Notes under the pieces: generated by a model | Databases searched by the model: none | Seen by the model: the letters and a program-made list of their open reading frames with translations, nothing else | Told to the model about the DNA's origin: nothing | In this document: in pieces, positions 18,153 to 26,187 of the stretch | How the letters are laid out: the number at the start of each line of letters is the position of its first letter | Position numbering within the stretch: position 1 is the stretch's first letter | NCBI RefSeq assembly: GCF_014466955.1 | Contig: NZ_AP023396.1 | Location: 2,542,001-2,606,000 of the forward strand | Direction of reading: 5' to 3' | DNA: 64,000 nucleotides | From: Nocardia wallacei | GTDB lineage: Bacteria > Actinomycetota > Actinomycetes > Mycobacteriales > Mycobacteriaceae | Translations under genes and position numbers: made by a program

Positions 18153-18198
18153 ATTGTGATAATCACGCTAGCATCTATCACGTTCAGAGTATCACAAT
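18153..18198. promoter_or_regulatory. Operator cluster between the XRE gene and divergent small genes
   Basis: An 11-bp perfect palindrome GTGATAATCAC (18156-18166) lies inside a larger inverted repeat, ATTGTGATA (18153-18161) with TATCACAAT (18190-18198). A further TATCAC is at 18176. The half-sites are spaced for binding by a dimeric regulator, most simply the XRE protein. Confidence 0.5.
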
Positions 18199-18259
18199 GC
18201 AAGTATTTAGCGGGCGTCGTCGGCTGGGTTCGACAGCGTCTCGGTGGAGGGGAAGTCGC

Positions 18260-18445
18260 ATGCCGACTACCACGCGAAGGTGTTCGGCGCCTTGCTGTTC
18301 GGATGAGGAACCGGCCTGTCGTGAGCCGGATGGGGAACTGACCGACGCGCTGGCGCGCCGGATCCTGTATGCCGAGCACGCGGTGACCTGTGGGCAGTGG
18401 CTGGCCGCGGTGGCATTCCTGTCCGCCGGGCTGGACGACGACTGA
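18260..18445 (+). CDS. Small hypothetical protein
   Basis: 61 residues starting at ATG 18260 with GGAGGGG about 7 bases upstream. A Cys/Arg-rich N-terminus (TTTRRCSAPCCSDEEPAC) is followed by a helix, ALARRILYAEHAVTCGQWLA. Similar short proteins accompany XRE/DUF397 cassettes in actinomycetes, by recollection. It is divergent from the XRE gene across the operator cluster. Function unknown. Confidence 0.55.
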   Translation: MPTTTRRCSAPCCSDEEPACREPDGELTDALARRILYAEHAVTCGQWLAAVAFLSAGLDDD

Positions 18446-18470
18446 CCGTGCGCGAGTACAGGAGTCCGTG

Positions 18471-18809
18471 GTGACGGCGGTGGTGACGGTGGCGATGGTG
18501 TGCGCGTCGCTGCTGGCGTTGTCGGCCGCCGCGCTGTGGCAGGGCCGGTGGCCGTGGCGCGCCGGTGACACCGAATTCGACGATGCGCCGGCGACACCCG
18601 TTCCCGGAGGAGACACAATGGACGTGTCCGTATGGCCGATCGGCTGGCCGCACGAGGCCCCGGACGAGCCGATGTCGGTGAGCGACGCGCATCTGGCCAT
18701 GCAGCGGCACCGTTCCTGCCGGCGCGAGGAATGTCCGCGCAAGCGCGCCGCCTATCGAACTCTGGTGGCGGCCGGTCGCATGAAACCCGATTCCGGTCGG
18801 GTGCAATAA
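18471..18809 (+). CDS. Small membrane-anchored hypothetical protein
   Basis: 112 residues. One N-terminal membrane span (VVTVAMVCASLLALSAAALW) is followed by an acidic linker and a C-terminal basic Cys motif (HRSCRREECPRKRAAYRTL...GRMKPDSGR) of a kind seen in many small actinomycete proteins. GTG 18471 has GGAG 6 bases upstream; GTG 18468 is possible. Starts 25 bases after the preceding small gene and probably shares its transcript. Confidence 0.6.
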   Translation: MTAVVTVAMVCASLLALSAAALWQGRWPWRAGDTEFDDAPATPVPGGDTMDVSVWPIGWPHEAPDEPMSVSDAHLAMQRHRSCRREECPRKRAAYRTLVAAGRMKPDSGRVQ

Positions 18810-18951
18810 CGAGTCCCATTGGGATTTGTCACAACGACGGCCCGCTGTCGTTCGGAGGTTTGTGTCAAGCCGTCGGGAGTGCTCGTAAACCCCGCCTGTC
18901 CCAGTTACTTTCGGTGCTGCCAAAGCGATTCGGTGGGGCGGAAGGAGCGCG

Positions 18952-19335
18952 ATGCGAGGCAACGATTCCGGCGACGCCGACCTCCCGGAAAATGTCTGGG
19001 CCACAGTCGAATCCGAATCGGCCGCGGTGATGCGGCTGGGATTGGAATTGGCTCTGGTGCTGCTCGACGCGACGGAAGCGGCGGCCACCCAGGCCCTGCA
19101 TCGACTCGAGGACGCGGTCGGGGACTGGGCACGAGACGGTGTCCCGATCGACACCGTGCAGCACGCGATTCACCGCGGCGTCAAGGTGAGCCTGGATCGG
19201 ATCGATCCCACGGGTGCGTACGGCTACACCGATCCGGTGTCCGACCGCGCCTTCCTCGTCGACATGCTCGATCTGCTGACCTCGACCGTCTCGCGGGCCT
19301 ACGTCGCCGCGATCCAGGCCCGGCCGAGCTGGTAG
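18952..19335 (+). CDS. Stand-alone protein resembling the N-terminal domain of the adjacent PucR regulator
   Basis: 127 residues, ATG 18952 with GGAAGGAG upstream. The segment RDGVPIDTVQHAIHRG aligns with REGVPIDTIHHAIHEG of the convergent PucR-type protein, and LVDMLDLLTSTVSRAYVAAI with IVDMLDTMTTTVSTAYVREL. It therefore contains the regulator's N-terminal sensor-like domain but no helix-turn-helix. The genes end 7 bases apart, tail to tail. It may be a diverged paralogue or a modulator; function unproven. Confidence 0.7.
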   Translation: MRGNDSGDADLPENVWATVESESAAVMRLGLELALVLLDATEAAATQALHRLEDAVGDWARDGVPIDTVQHAIHRGVKVSLDRIDPTGAYGYTDPVSDRAFLVDMLDLLTSTVSRAYVAAIQARPSW

Positions 19336-19342
19336 CCGATCG

Positions 19343-20605
19343 TCAGTCGCCGTAACTGCGGGCGACGAGGGCGGAGCGGAGATACCACAGACCGCTGGCC
19401 TGGGTCGGGTCGAAGCCGGTGAGTTGGGCGACGCGTTTGAGGCGGTAGTCGACGGTGTTGGTGTGGACGTGCAGCAGCCGGGCGGTCTTCTGGCGATTGA
19501 GGTTGTGCGCGATGTGGGTTCGGAGGGTCTGGAGGAGTTCGGGGTGGTGGTCGAGCGGGGTGAGCAGCGAGCCGAGGTATTCGCGGCCGGGGCCCGGGCG
19601 GGTGAGCTGGTATTCGAGGGCGAGGTCGTCGAATCGGTAGAGTCCCGGCTCGGAGTGGAGGCGGGTGACCATGTCGAGTAGCTGATGCGCTTGGTCGGCG
19701 GCGGTCGGGATTTCGTGCGTGGGGGTGGTGATCACGGTGGCCGTGACCGGGACGCGGGCGGCTTGGGAGAGGGTGGTGATGAGGTGGTGGAGGGTGTCGG
19801 TGGGTGTGGTGTGGGGGAGGAGGAGGGTGCCGCCGTCGGTGGAGAGGAGGTGCAGGGGTGTGGTGTGGGTGGTGGTGGCGAGTTGGGCTTGGAGGCGGCG
19901 GAGTTTGCGGCGGGCGACGATTTTGGTGTCGAGGAGGGGGTTGTGTTCGTCGGGGTGTGGGGGGATGTGGAGGGCGAGGGTGTGGTAGGTGTCGGTGATG
20001 TCGATGCCGCATTCGCGGGCCATGGTGGTGGTGGGGTGTCCGCCGAGGAGGGCGGAGGTGAGGGTGTGGACGGCGGTGTGGTGTTCGGTGACGACGGTTT
20101 TGAGTTCGCGGACGTAGGCGGTGGAGACGGTGGTGGTCATGGTGTCGAGCATGTCGACGATGAGTTTGGCGCCGTGGATGAGGTTGTGGTAGTCGGTGTG
20201 GGTGAGGGTGGTGTGGGGGGTGCCGGTGGTGGTTGTGGTGGTGTGGTTGGTGGTGTGGTTGATGACGAGGTCGAAGCCGATTTTGAAGCCTTCGTGGATG
20301 GCGTGGTGGATGGTGTCGATGGGGACGCCTTCGCGGGCCCAGGTGGCGGCGGCGTCGTGGAGGCGTTCGGTTTGCTGGGGGAGGTTGTGGCCGTCGAGGA
20401 TGTTGATGGCGAGTTCGAGGCAGGTGCGGGTGATGGTGGTGATGTCGCCGTGGATGGCGTCGCCGGGGAGGGTGCCGCAGGGGGCGATGTTTTCGACGAA
20501 GTGGCCGACCATGTGTCGGGCGAGGGTGCGGACGTCTTTGAGGGGTGAGGATATGGGGTGTCCGGATACGGTGAGGCCCGGTCGGTCCGGAGTGGCTACA
20601 GACAA
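19343..20605 (-). CDS. PucR/CdaR-type helix-turn-helix regulator
   Basis: 420 residues. The N-terminal sensor-like domain (about 30-170) is followed by a central GGDEF-like/CdaR region and a C-terminal PucR helix-turn-helix (LLQTLRTHIAHNLNRQKTA, then LHVHTNTVDYRLKRVAQLTG). TTG 20605 is preferred because AAAGGGAG lies 7 bases upstream; GTG 20623 is the alternative. The coding strand is extraordinarily rich in A and C (Thr, His and Pro codons ending in C), so the forward strand is a G/T-rich tract over about 19.7-20.5 kb. Target genes unknown; the stand-alone domain gene next door is the obvious partner. Confidence 0.85.
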   Translation of the reverse strand: MSVATPDRPGLTVSGHPISSPLKDVRTLARHMVGHFVENIAPCGTLPGDAIHGDITTITRTCLELAINILDGHNLPQQTERLHDAAATWAREGVPIDTIHHAIHEGFKIGFDLVINHTTNHTTTTTTGTPHTTLTHTDYHNLIHGAKLIVDMLDTMTTTVSTAYVRELKTVVTEHHTAVHTLTSALLGGHPTTTMARECGIDITDTYHTLALHIPPHPDEHNPLLDTKIVARRKLRRLQAQLATTTHTTPLHLLSTDGGTLLLPHTTPTDTLHHLITTLSQAARVPVTATVITTPTHEIPTAADQAHQLLDMVTRLHSEPGLYRFDDLALEYQLTRPGPGREYLGSLLTPLDHHPELLQTLRTHIAHNLNRQKTARLLHVHTNTVDYRLKRVAQLTGFDPTQASGLWYLRSALVARSYGD

Positions 20606-20743
20606 AGGAAAACTCCCTTTCACCCCCGATTACTACGCTGCGGTAACAATGTAACCGTTTCGATATGCGGCAGTGCAGGTTTCACAATCGTTCGTGACAC
20701 CTGGGGAGAATTCCTCGGGCGCGCCTCGTGAGGGGTCACAGTT

Positions 20744-22873
20744 TCACGGAATCGTCTGATTCGCCGGGATGCCGGTGAGCATGCGCTTGAGTACCTTGCC
20801 CGTTTCCCCACGCGGCAGCGCCGGCAGGAAGGTCACGTCCCGCGGCACGGAGAAGCGGCTCAGCCGATGCCGCACGTAGGTCCGGATCATGTCCGGATCC
20901 AGCCCCGAGCCTTCCCGTTTGACGATGAAAGCCGCCAGGCGCTGGCCGAATTCGCGATCGGGCACGCCCACCACGGCGACATCGGTGATCTGCGGCAGAT
21001 GCGCGAGCGCCTCCTCGACCGGGCGCGGGAAGACGTTCTCGCCGCCGGAGATGATCATCTCGTCGTCGCGGCCGGCGATGAAAAGCCTTCCGGCAGCGTC
21101 GAGATAGCCCAGATCGCCGGTATCGAGCATGCCCTCGGCCTCCTCCGGCGGCGCCGAGTTGACGTAGCCGTCGAACAGCATGTGATTGCCGACGTAGATG
21201 CGTCCGGTGACACCGACGGGCACCGGCTTCAGATCCGGGCCCAGCACGCCGACCCGGGTCCCCAGCGGCGGCCGTCCCGCGGTCGTGGGCGAGGTGCGCA
21301 GATCCTCCGGCGTGGCGATGGTGGCCCAGGAGACCTCGGTGGAACCGTAGACGTTGTAGAGGATGTCGCCGTAGGTGTCCATGAACCGCAGCACCGTGGC
21401 CCCGGCCAGCGGCGCACCGCAACTCGCGACGACCCGCAGGCTGGACGTGTCGAAGCGGGCGCGCACGTGGGTCGGCAGATCCAGGATCCGCTGCACCATC
21501 GTGGGCACCAGAATCAGTGTGGTGATCTGGTTTTCGTCGATCAGCCGCAGGGTGTCGCGCGCGTCGAAGTGCTCCGGTAGCACGACCGTGGACCGCAGCG
21601 GCGTGCTCAGCTGCAGCGCCGCCATGCCCCAGGTGTGGAACAGCGGTGCGGGAATCAGCATGGCCTCGTTCATTCGCAGCGGGATGCGCGACAGCAGCGC
21701 CGCGATGGTGGCGAAACCCTTCGGATGCGGGCGGCGGGCGCCTTTGGGCGTGCCGCTGGTGCCGGAGGTCAGCACGATCAACCGGCCGCCGCGTGCGGGT
21801 TTGCGAAAACTGCTGTGGCCCTGGGCGATCAGGTCGTCGATAGTCTCGTGGCCGGGGCCCGGCCCGCGGTCGGTGAACACCCGCAGGATGTCGGAGTGCA
21901 GATAGTGCACCAGCGATTCCAGCTCGGTGTCGACGAACAGGTGCTCGAGGCGGTGCCGCTGCACGATCTCCTCGATCCGCCGCGCCGACAGACCGGCGTT
22001 CAGCAGCACCACGTCGACGCCGAGTTTGCCTGCGGCGACCATGGTTTCGACCATGCCGGCGTGATTGCGGGCCAGCAGGCCGACGGCATCACCGGAGCCC
22101 AGACCGAGGCGGGCCATCGCCGCCGCGAGCGCGTGGCTGCGCTCGTGGATCTCGGCGAAGGTACGGGTGCCGTGGTCGTCGACGATCGCGGTCCGATGTG
22201 GTGCGTACGCCGCCGCGGCGGCATAACCCCCGGCCAGGTTGAATCCCCATTTGGCAAGGCGGCTCAGCTGTCTCGCGCTCCGCGCGGGCCGGTAGCTGCG
22301 CACCACGCCGGTGGCGACCATCTGACGCGCGACGTCGGCGCGTCGGCGCAGCGGCGTGTTCTCGCCGTTGACCACCACCGATGTCGGTGCGCCGACGATC
22401 AATTCGGTCATCCGGTGCAACCCGTCCTCGGCCCAGGCGATGATGTCGGCATTGGACATCTCGGCCACCGCGGGGTGCATGCGGCCGGGCGCGAAGAAGG
22501 TCAGGGTGACCCGGGTGCCCTTGCCGGAGTCGGTGTTGCGCAAACGGACTGCCGCGAAGCTGCCCGTCGCGGCGCACTCCAGCTCCAGCGTCTGGGCGGC
22601 CGGGGCGGCGATGACGGTGGCCGCGAAGGTGTGGATTCCGGTCGCGGGGGTGCCGATCCTGAACTGCCACAACGGATGACCGTCGATCGTCTCGAGCCGA
22701 TGGCACGCGCCGATTCCGAGGAACAGTCGTGAATAACTCTGCGGATCTCTGAGTAGATTCCACACGGATTTGCGGGCGACCGGCAATTCCACGGTCGCGT
22801 CGATGACGTCGGTAGTCAACTCCGTACACTTCTCGCGGGCCGGTCCGAAGGGGCCGGACCGGCGGGAACTCAT
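20744..22873 (-). CDS. SRPBCC domain fused to an acyl-CoA synthetase (AMP-binding)
   Basis: 709 residues. Residues 1 to about 150 form an SRPBCC/START-like lipid-binding module (DATVELPVARKSVWNLLRDP, TRVTLTFFAPGRMHP). The rest is an ANL-superfamily adenylating enzyme with the P-loop VLTSGTSGTPKGARRPHPKG, NVYGSTEVSW, LDTGDLGYLDAAGRLFIAGR and the catalytic-Lys motif GETGKVLKRM. It resembles FadD-type acyl-CoA synthetases of mycobacteria with an added domain. No carrier-protein or condensation domain, so not a peptide synthetase. The start is uncertain: ATG 22873 gives the longest form, while an internal TTG near residue 20 is possible. Confidence 0.85.
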   Translation of the reverse strand: MSSRRSGPFGPAREKCTELTTDVIDATVELPVARKSVWNLLRDPQSYSRLFLGIGACHRLETIDGHPLWQFRIGTPATGIHTFAATVIAAPAAQTLELECAATGSFAAVRLRNTDSGKGTRVTLTFFAPGRMHPAVAEMSNADIIAWAEDGLHRMTELIVGAPTSVVVNGENTPLRRRADVARQMVATGVVRSYRPARSARQLSRLAKWGFNLAGGYAAAAAYAPHRTAIVDDHGTRTFAEIHERSHALAAAMARLGLGSGDAVGLLARNHAGMVETMVAAGKLGVDVVLLNAGLSARRIEEIVQRHRLEHLFVDTELESLVHYLHSDILRVFTDRGPGPGHETIDDLIAQGHSSFRKPARGGRLIVLTSGTSGTPKGARRPHPKGFATIAALLSRIPLRMNEAMLIPAPLFHTWGMAALQLSTPLRSTVVLPEHFDARDTLRLIDENQITTLILVPTMVQRILDLPTHVRARFDTSSLRVVASCGAPLAGATVLRFMDTYGDILYNVYGSTEVSWATIATPEDLRTSPTTAGRPPLGTRVGVLGPDLKPVPVGVTGRIYVGNHMLFDGYVNSAPPEEAEGMLDTGDLGYLDAAGRLFIAGRDDEMIISGGENVFPRPVEEALAHLPQITDVAVVGVPDREFGQRLAAFIVKREGSGLDPDMIRTYVRHRLSRFSVPRDVTFLPALPRGETGKVLKRMLTGIPANQTIP

Positions 22874-23316
22874 TTGTAACCGGCGGGTCCGAGCCGGTCA
22901 AGAACGGCTTTCCGAGCCGTATTCCGGGTACGAGTCGGACGTGTCACCACCTTATTCCTGCGCATTTTACCGAGCGGCCGACCTGCTGTGCGATGTATTG
23001 CGCACAGTTGTGACGACTCCCTGCCGAGCACCGTCCGGGTTTGTGAGCCGGTCGCGGAGGTCGTGCGCCCACTGTTTGCGGAAGCGGGTCTCGGCCCGCG
23101 CGCTCACTTGCCTGCGCACGCGGGAACATCCCTGTGCGACTGGGGTTCTCGCGCCCGCGTCGCGCGGTGACGCGCGGCAGCGCATAGTATTGTCGCGGAT
23201 CGACGTTCCGCGGCCCGTCGGTGGTGAACCTTCCCAACGACGCCGTGAATGTTCGAGCCGCTCAGTAAGTTACGAAGCCGGGGGAGTGCAGGGGACGGGG
23301 TGCGAAGGAGCACGCA
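22874..23316. other. 443-base intergenic region upstream of two divergent genes
   Basis: No gene is supported. It must contain the promoters of the acyl-CoA synthetase fusion (reverse) and the first lsr2 paralogue (forward). A 20-bp imperfect palindrome, TGTGCGATGTATTGCGCACA, lies at 22987-23006, and a TAGTAT that could be a -10 box for lsr2 lies at 23185-23190. Both are weak calls. Confidence 0.3.
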
Positions 23317-23655
23317 GTGGCACATCGAGTACTGGTCACGCGCGTCGATGATCTCGATGGCGAATCGACGGCCGACGAGACCGTGGTGTTCGGACTGGAC
23401 GGGGTGACCTACGAGATCGATCTATCGGCCGGTAACGCGGCGCTGCTGCGGGAACAGTTGCGGCAGTGGGCAGAACGGGCCCGCCGGGTGCGCCGCACCA
23501 CCATCGCCGCGCGGCAACCGACGACGATGATCGCCGTACAGTCGACGGCGGCTCGCAAATGGGCCCGCGAGAACGGGGTGACGGTGTCGGCCCGCGGCCG
23601 GGTGCCGGCGGAGGTGCTGCGCGCCTACCTCGACGCGGGCGCCGCGGCCGACTGA
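23317..23655 (+). CDS. Lsr2-family nucleoid protein, divergent paralogue
   Basis: 112 residues, GTG start with GAAGGAG 6 bases upstream. The N-terminal dimerisation domain (VDDLDGESTADETVVFGLDG, YEIDLS) and the C-terminal DNA-binding domain with RGR at about 93-95 (TVSARGRVP) are both intact. Lsr2 binds the minor groove of A+T-rich DNA and silences acquired genes. Compared with the copy at 25493-25828 it is richer in Arg and poorer in Lys, so it is the more diverged of the pair. Confidence 0.85.
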   Translation: MAHRVLVTRVDDLDGESTADETVVFGLDGVTYEIDLSAGNAALLREQLRQWAERARRVRRTTIAARQPTTMIAVQSTAARKWARENGVTVSARGRVPAEVLRAYLDAGAAAD

Positions 23656-23800
23656 CTCGATCCGGGCAAACGACCCAGCAACCGGGCAGCACCCATCCGG
23701 ACCGGGTTTCGCGCCGAATATCGGGCAGTACCTGTGAATTCCATGTGAATCGCCAGGGCCGCAGTATCGATAACAGCAGCGCGAACGGGAAGGATGAAGG

Positions 23801-23872
23801 ATGATCCCGCATTTCATCGATCAGCTCATGAGCACGGTTTCCGAATTCCTCGGCAAACTCCTGATCCCCTAG
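23801..23872 (+). CDS. Putative 23-residue amphipathic peptide
   Basis: Short ORF starting at ATG 23801, directly preceded by a purine-rich GGGAAGGATGAAGG stretch that can act as ribosome site, and ending at TAG 23870. The peptide is hydrophobic with regularly spaced polar residues (IPHFIDQLMSTVSEFLGK and a short tail), predicting one amphipathic helix. It is 145 bases downstream of the lsr2 paralogue on the same strand. A frame starting at ATG 23794 runs through the same DNA and cannot be excluded. No known family recognised. Confidence 0.4.
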   Translation: MIPHFIDQLMSTVSEFLGKLLIP

Positions 23873-23960
23873 GTCGGTGAGCCTGGGCGGCCTTCGCGCC
23901 GCCCCGGTCAGCGGTGCCTCGGGATCGCTTGCGGCACTGGGCAACCGAGGTCGCACAGGT

Positions 23961-25265
23961 TCATCGTAAGCCGGGTAGCACCGCACCCGCGGTGATGTCG
24001 TGGTTGTGCAGTACCCAGCGGTTCGGTCCGGCCGCCTTGGCCCGGTAGAGCCCAGCGTCGGCGGCATCCAGCAATTGCTCGGCATCCGCGTCGGCCACCG
24101 GGGTGACGACCGCGCCGATACACGCCGAGATGGCGAGCCGGAGGTCGTCCACCGGGATCGGTTCGGACAGCGCGTCCAGCAGCGCGGTGGTCGCGGTCGC
24201 TACCCGGGCCGCGTCGCACGGCGGTGGGAACAGCACCACGAACTCGTCGCCGCCGACGCGCGCCAGCATCGCGTCTCCGGCCCGCTCGGCCAGCCGGGGT
24301 GCGACCGCGGCCAGCAGCCGGTCGCCGACACCGTGCCCGTAGGTGTCGTTCACGGCCTTGAAACCGTCCAGGTCGATGAAGCCCAGCCCGATGCGGTCGC
24401 CGGGGTGCGCGGTGGCGATGATCTCGGAGATGTTCTCCACCAGCCGGCGGCGGTTCGGCAGGCCGGTCAGCGGATCGTGGCGGGCCTGGCGGCTCAGCTC
24501 CGCCTGCAGCGCGCGGCGCTGGGTGGTGTCCTCGCCGACGACGAGCAGATACGCCGAGCGGCCGCCCGCCGCCGGGACCAGAGTGATCGCCCACGCCGCC
24601 CAGCCGTCGCCGTCGTCGGGCCGGTGGTAGCGCAATTCGACTCGCATGGTGCCGGACCCCGCGGCCAGCAGTTCGCCGGCGATCCGCGCCCGCAGTTCGG
24701 CGCGGTCGTCGGGATGCACCAGCTCCGAGACCTCCAGGCCGCGCAGCCGGTGTACCGGCAGGCCGAGCATGGTGGCCAGTGCCGGGTTGGCGTCGACGAC
24801 CCGGCCCGCGGTGTCGCCGATGCCGATGGCGACGGCGGCGTTGTCGAACAGGACCCGGAAGCGGGCCTCGGCGGCCTGCCGCGCGTCGGCCATCGCCGCG
24901 TGCAGCATCTCCTGATGCCGGGCGCGAGTGGCGAGCAGCTCCACGGTGTATCCGTTGGCGAGGTCGCCGAGCGCGGTGATCACCCGGTCCGGCGGCACGG
25001 CCGTCGACTCGGCGAGCGGGGCCAGCGCCCGCGCGGTGCGGCCGAGGACCTCGGGGTCGGTCAGGTTCGCGTGGACCAGTTCGGCGCCCACCTCGGCGGC
25101 GGCCCGCGCGTCGAACGGTTCGGCGGCGATGGCCGTCATCAGGCGCTCGAGAAGCCCGGCCAGTAACGATTCCAATTCGGCGAGCGGCATCGGCACGAAG
25201 CCGGTGTCGGACACGGCAATTCGCCACCGCCGGGCCAGCGCGGCGACGGCCTGCTCGCGTGTCAT
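23961..25265 (-). CDS. Diguanylate cyclase with PAS domain (GGDEF)
   Basis: 434 residues. An N-terminal helical region (1 to about 130) is followed by a PAS domain (about 135-250: ARFRVLFDNAAVAIGIGD, EDTTQRRALQAELS) and a GGDEF domain (HDPLTGLPNRRRLVENI, IDLDGFKAVNDTYGHGVGD, RVGGDEFVVL). The active-site GGDEF is intact, so c-di-GMP synthesis is expected. An RAGD lies upstream but with one extra residue compared with a standard inhibitory I-site, so feedback control is doubtful. No EAL domain and no membrane segment, so a soluble enzyme. Both lsr2 genes flank it. Confidence 0.9.
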   Translation of the reverse strand: MTREQAVAALARRWRIAVSDTGFVPMPLAELESLLAGLLERLMTAIAAEPFDARAAAEVGAELVHANLTDPEVLGRTARALAPLAESTAVPPDRVITALGDLANGYTVELLATRARHQEMLHAAMADARQAAEARFRVLFDNAAVAIGIGDTAGRVVDANPALATMLGLPVHRLRGLEVSELVHPDDRAELRARIAGELLAAGSGTMRVELRYHRPDDGDGWAAWAITLVPAAGGRSAYLLVVGEDTTQRRALQAELSRQARHDPLTGLPNRRRLVENISEIIATAHPGDRIGLGFIDLDGFKAVNDTYGHGVGDRLLAAVAPRLAERAGDAMLARVGGDEFVVLFPPPCDAARVATATTALLDALSEPIPVDDLRLAISACIGAVVTPVADADAEQLLDAADAGLYRAKAAGPNRWVLHNHDITAGAVLPGLR

Positions 25266-25492
25266 GCCAACTACCCCCGCCCGGAATCAGACGTGCACTC
25301 GGTGACATGTGGGAACGGCTCGGTGCCGAACCATGATCACAGGCTACTCGCCTTGGATCCGGCTGGGCGAGCGTGTCTTCCGCGCCGGACCTCCGCCGAG
25401 ACGACGGCCGGGTCCGGATTATCGCGCGCGGTGGCACGGTAATCCGGACCGGGCCGGAACCTCATTACCAGGGCAAAAGCCCCGGACCGGAG

Positions 25493-25828
25493 TTACTTGT
25501 TCGCTTTGTGATACGCGGCGACGATCTCGGAGGAAATTCGGCCGCGGGCGGACACGTTGTAGCCGTGTTTCTTGGCCCATTCCCGGATCGCGACGGTCTG
25601 TTCCCGGTCGGCCGCGGACTTCGGCCGTGCCACCGTGCCCGACTTGACGCGGCCGACCTTGCGGGCCTTTTCCGCCCAGGGTTCCAGAGAGCCCCGCAGC
25701 TTACCGGCATTCAGCGTGGAGAGATCGATTTCGTAGGCCACGCCATCGATCGAGAACTGCACGGTCTCATCCGCTTTGGACTTCCCGTCGTAATCGTCGA
25801 TGAGCGTGACGGTGACCTTCTTGGCCAT
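25493..25828 (-). CDS. lsr2: Nucleoid-associated protein Lsr2
   Basis: 111 residues, close to the canonical Lsr2: MAKKVTVTLIDDYDGKSKAD at the N-terminus, an acidic/basic dimerisation region, and the C-terminal minor-groove binding motif SARGRIS with RGR at about 95-97. It bridges and silences A+T-rich DNA such as horizontally acquired genes. A TATACA that could be a -10 box lies about 40 bases upstream of the start on the reverse strand. Confidence 0.93.
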   Translation of the reverse strand: MAKKVTVTLIDDYDGKSKADETVQFSIDGVAYEIDLSTLNAGKLRGSLEPWAEKARKVGRVKSGTVARPKSAADREQTVAIREWAKKHGYNVSARGRISSEIVAAYHKANK

Positions 25829-26037
25829 GAGTCAGCCCTTTCGCACGGACACTGCTCTACTCTGATTGTGTATACCGTACCGCAGCGCGGTCCCGAGTAG
25901 CGAATCCGGCGCTATTCGGCGTTTCTGGAGGGAATGTGCGAAAAGGCTGAAACAATCCGGTCCGGAAGGAATTCCCGAGGCTCGCGGGATTCGGAACTCC
26001 GTCTACATCCCGGTTCGTTTTCGGATGGAATCCCAGG

Positions 26038-26187
26038 TCAGCCGACGCGGTGACCGCCGGTCGGGTCGCCGTATCGGGCCTCGGCGCAGGCGTGCAGTAG
26101 TTCCGCCAGCGTGCCCATCAGCTCGTACAGGGCTTCCACCGCGGCGTTTTCCTCGGCGTCGGCGGACCAGGTGGAGGTGGCTGTCAT
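26038..26187 (-). CDS. 49-residue protein translationally coupled to the amidase
   Basis: The ATG overlaps the amidase stop as ATGA, a typical coupling arrangement. The product is helical and acidic (DAEENAAVEALYELMGTLAEL, then a short basic tail). Small helical subunits such as AtzG and GatC partner amidase-signature enzymes, and this could be a similar accessory protein, but the sequence is too short for a firm assignment. Confidence 0.5.
   Translation of the reverse strand: MTATSTWSADAEENAAVEALYELMGTLAELLHACAEARYGDPTGGHRVG

Noticed and set aside
12209..20605. Prophage or integrative element
   Set aside because: No integrase, structural phage gene, relaxase, tRNA or flanking direct repeats were seen.
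20744..22873. Nonribosomal peptide synthetase adenylation module
   Set aside because: No carrier or condensation domain; the layout is a stand-alone acyl-CoA-synthetase type with an SRPBCC domain.
22944..23237. 97-codon reverse frame in the intergenic region before lsr2
   Set aside because: No ribosome site, no recognisable pattern, mixed low-complexity composition.
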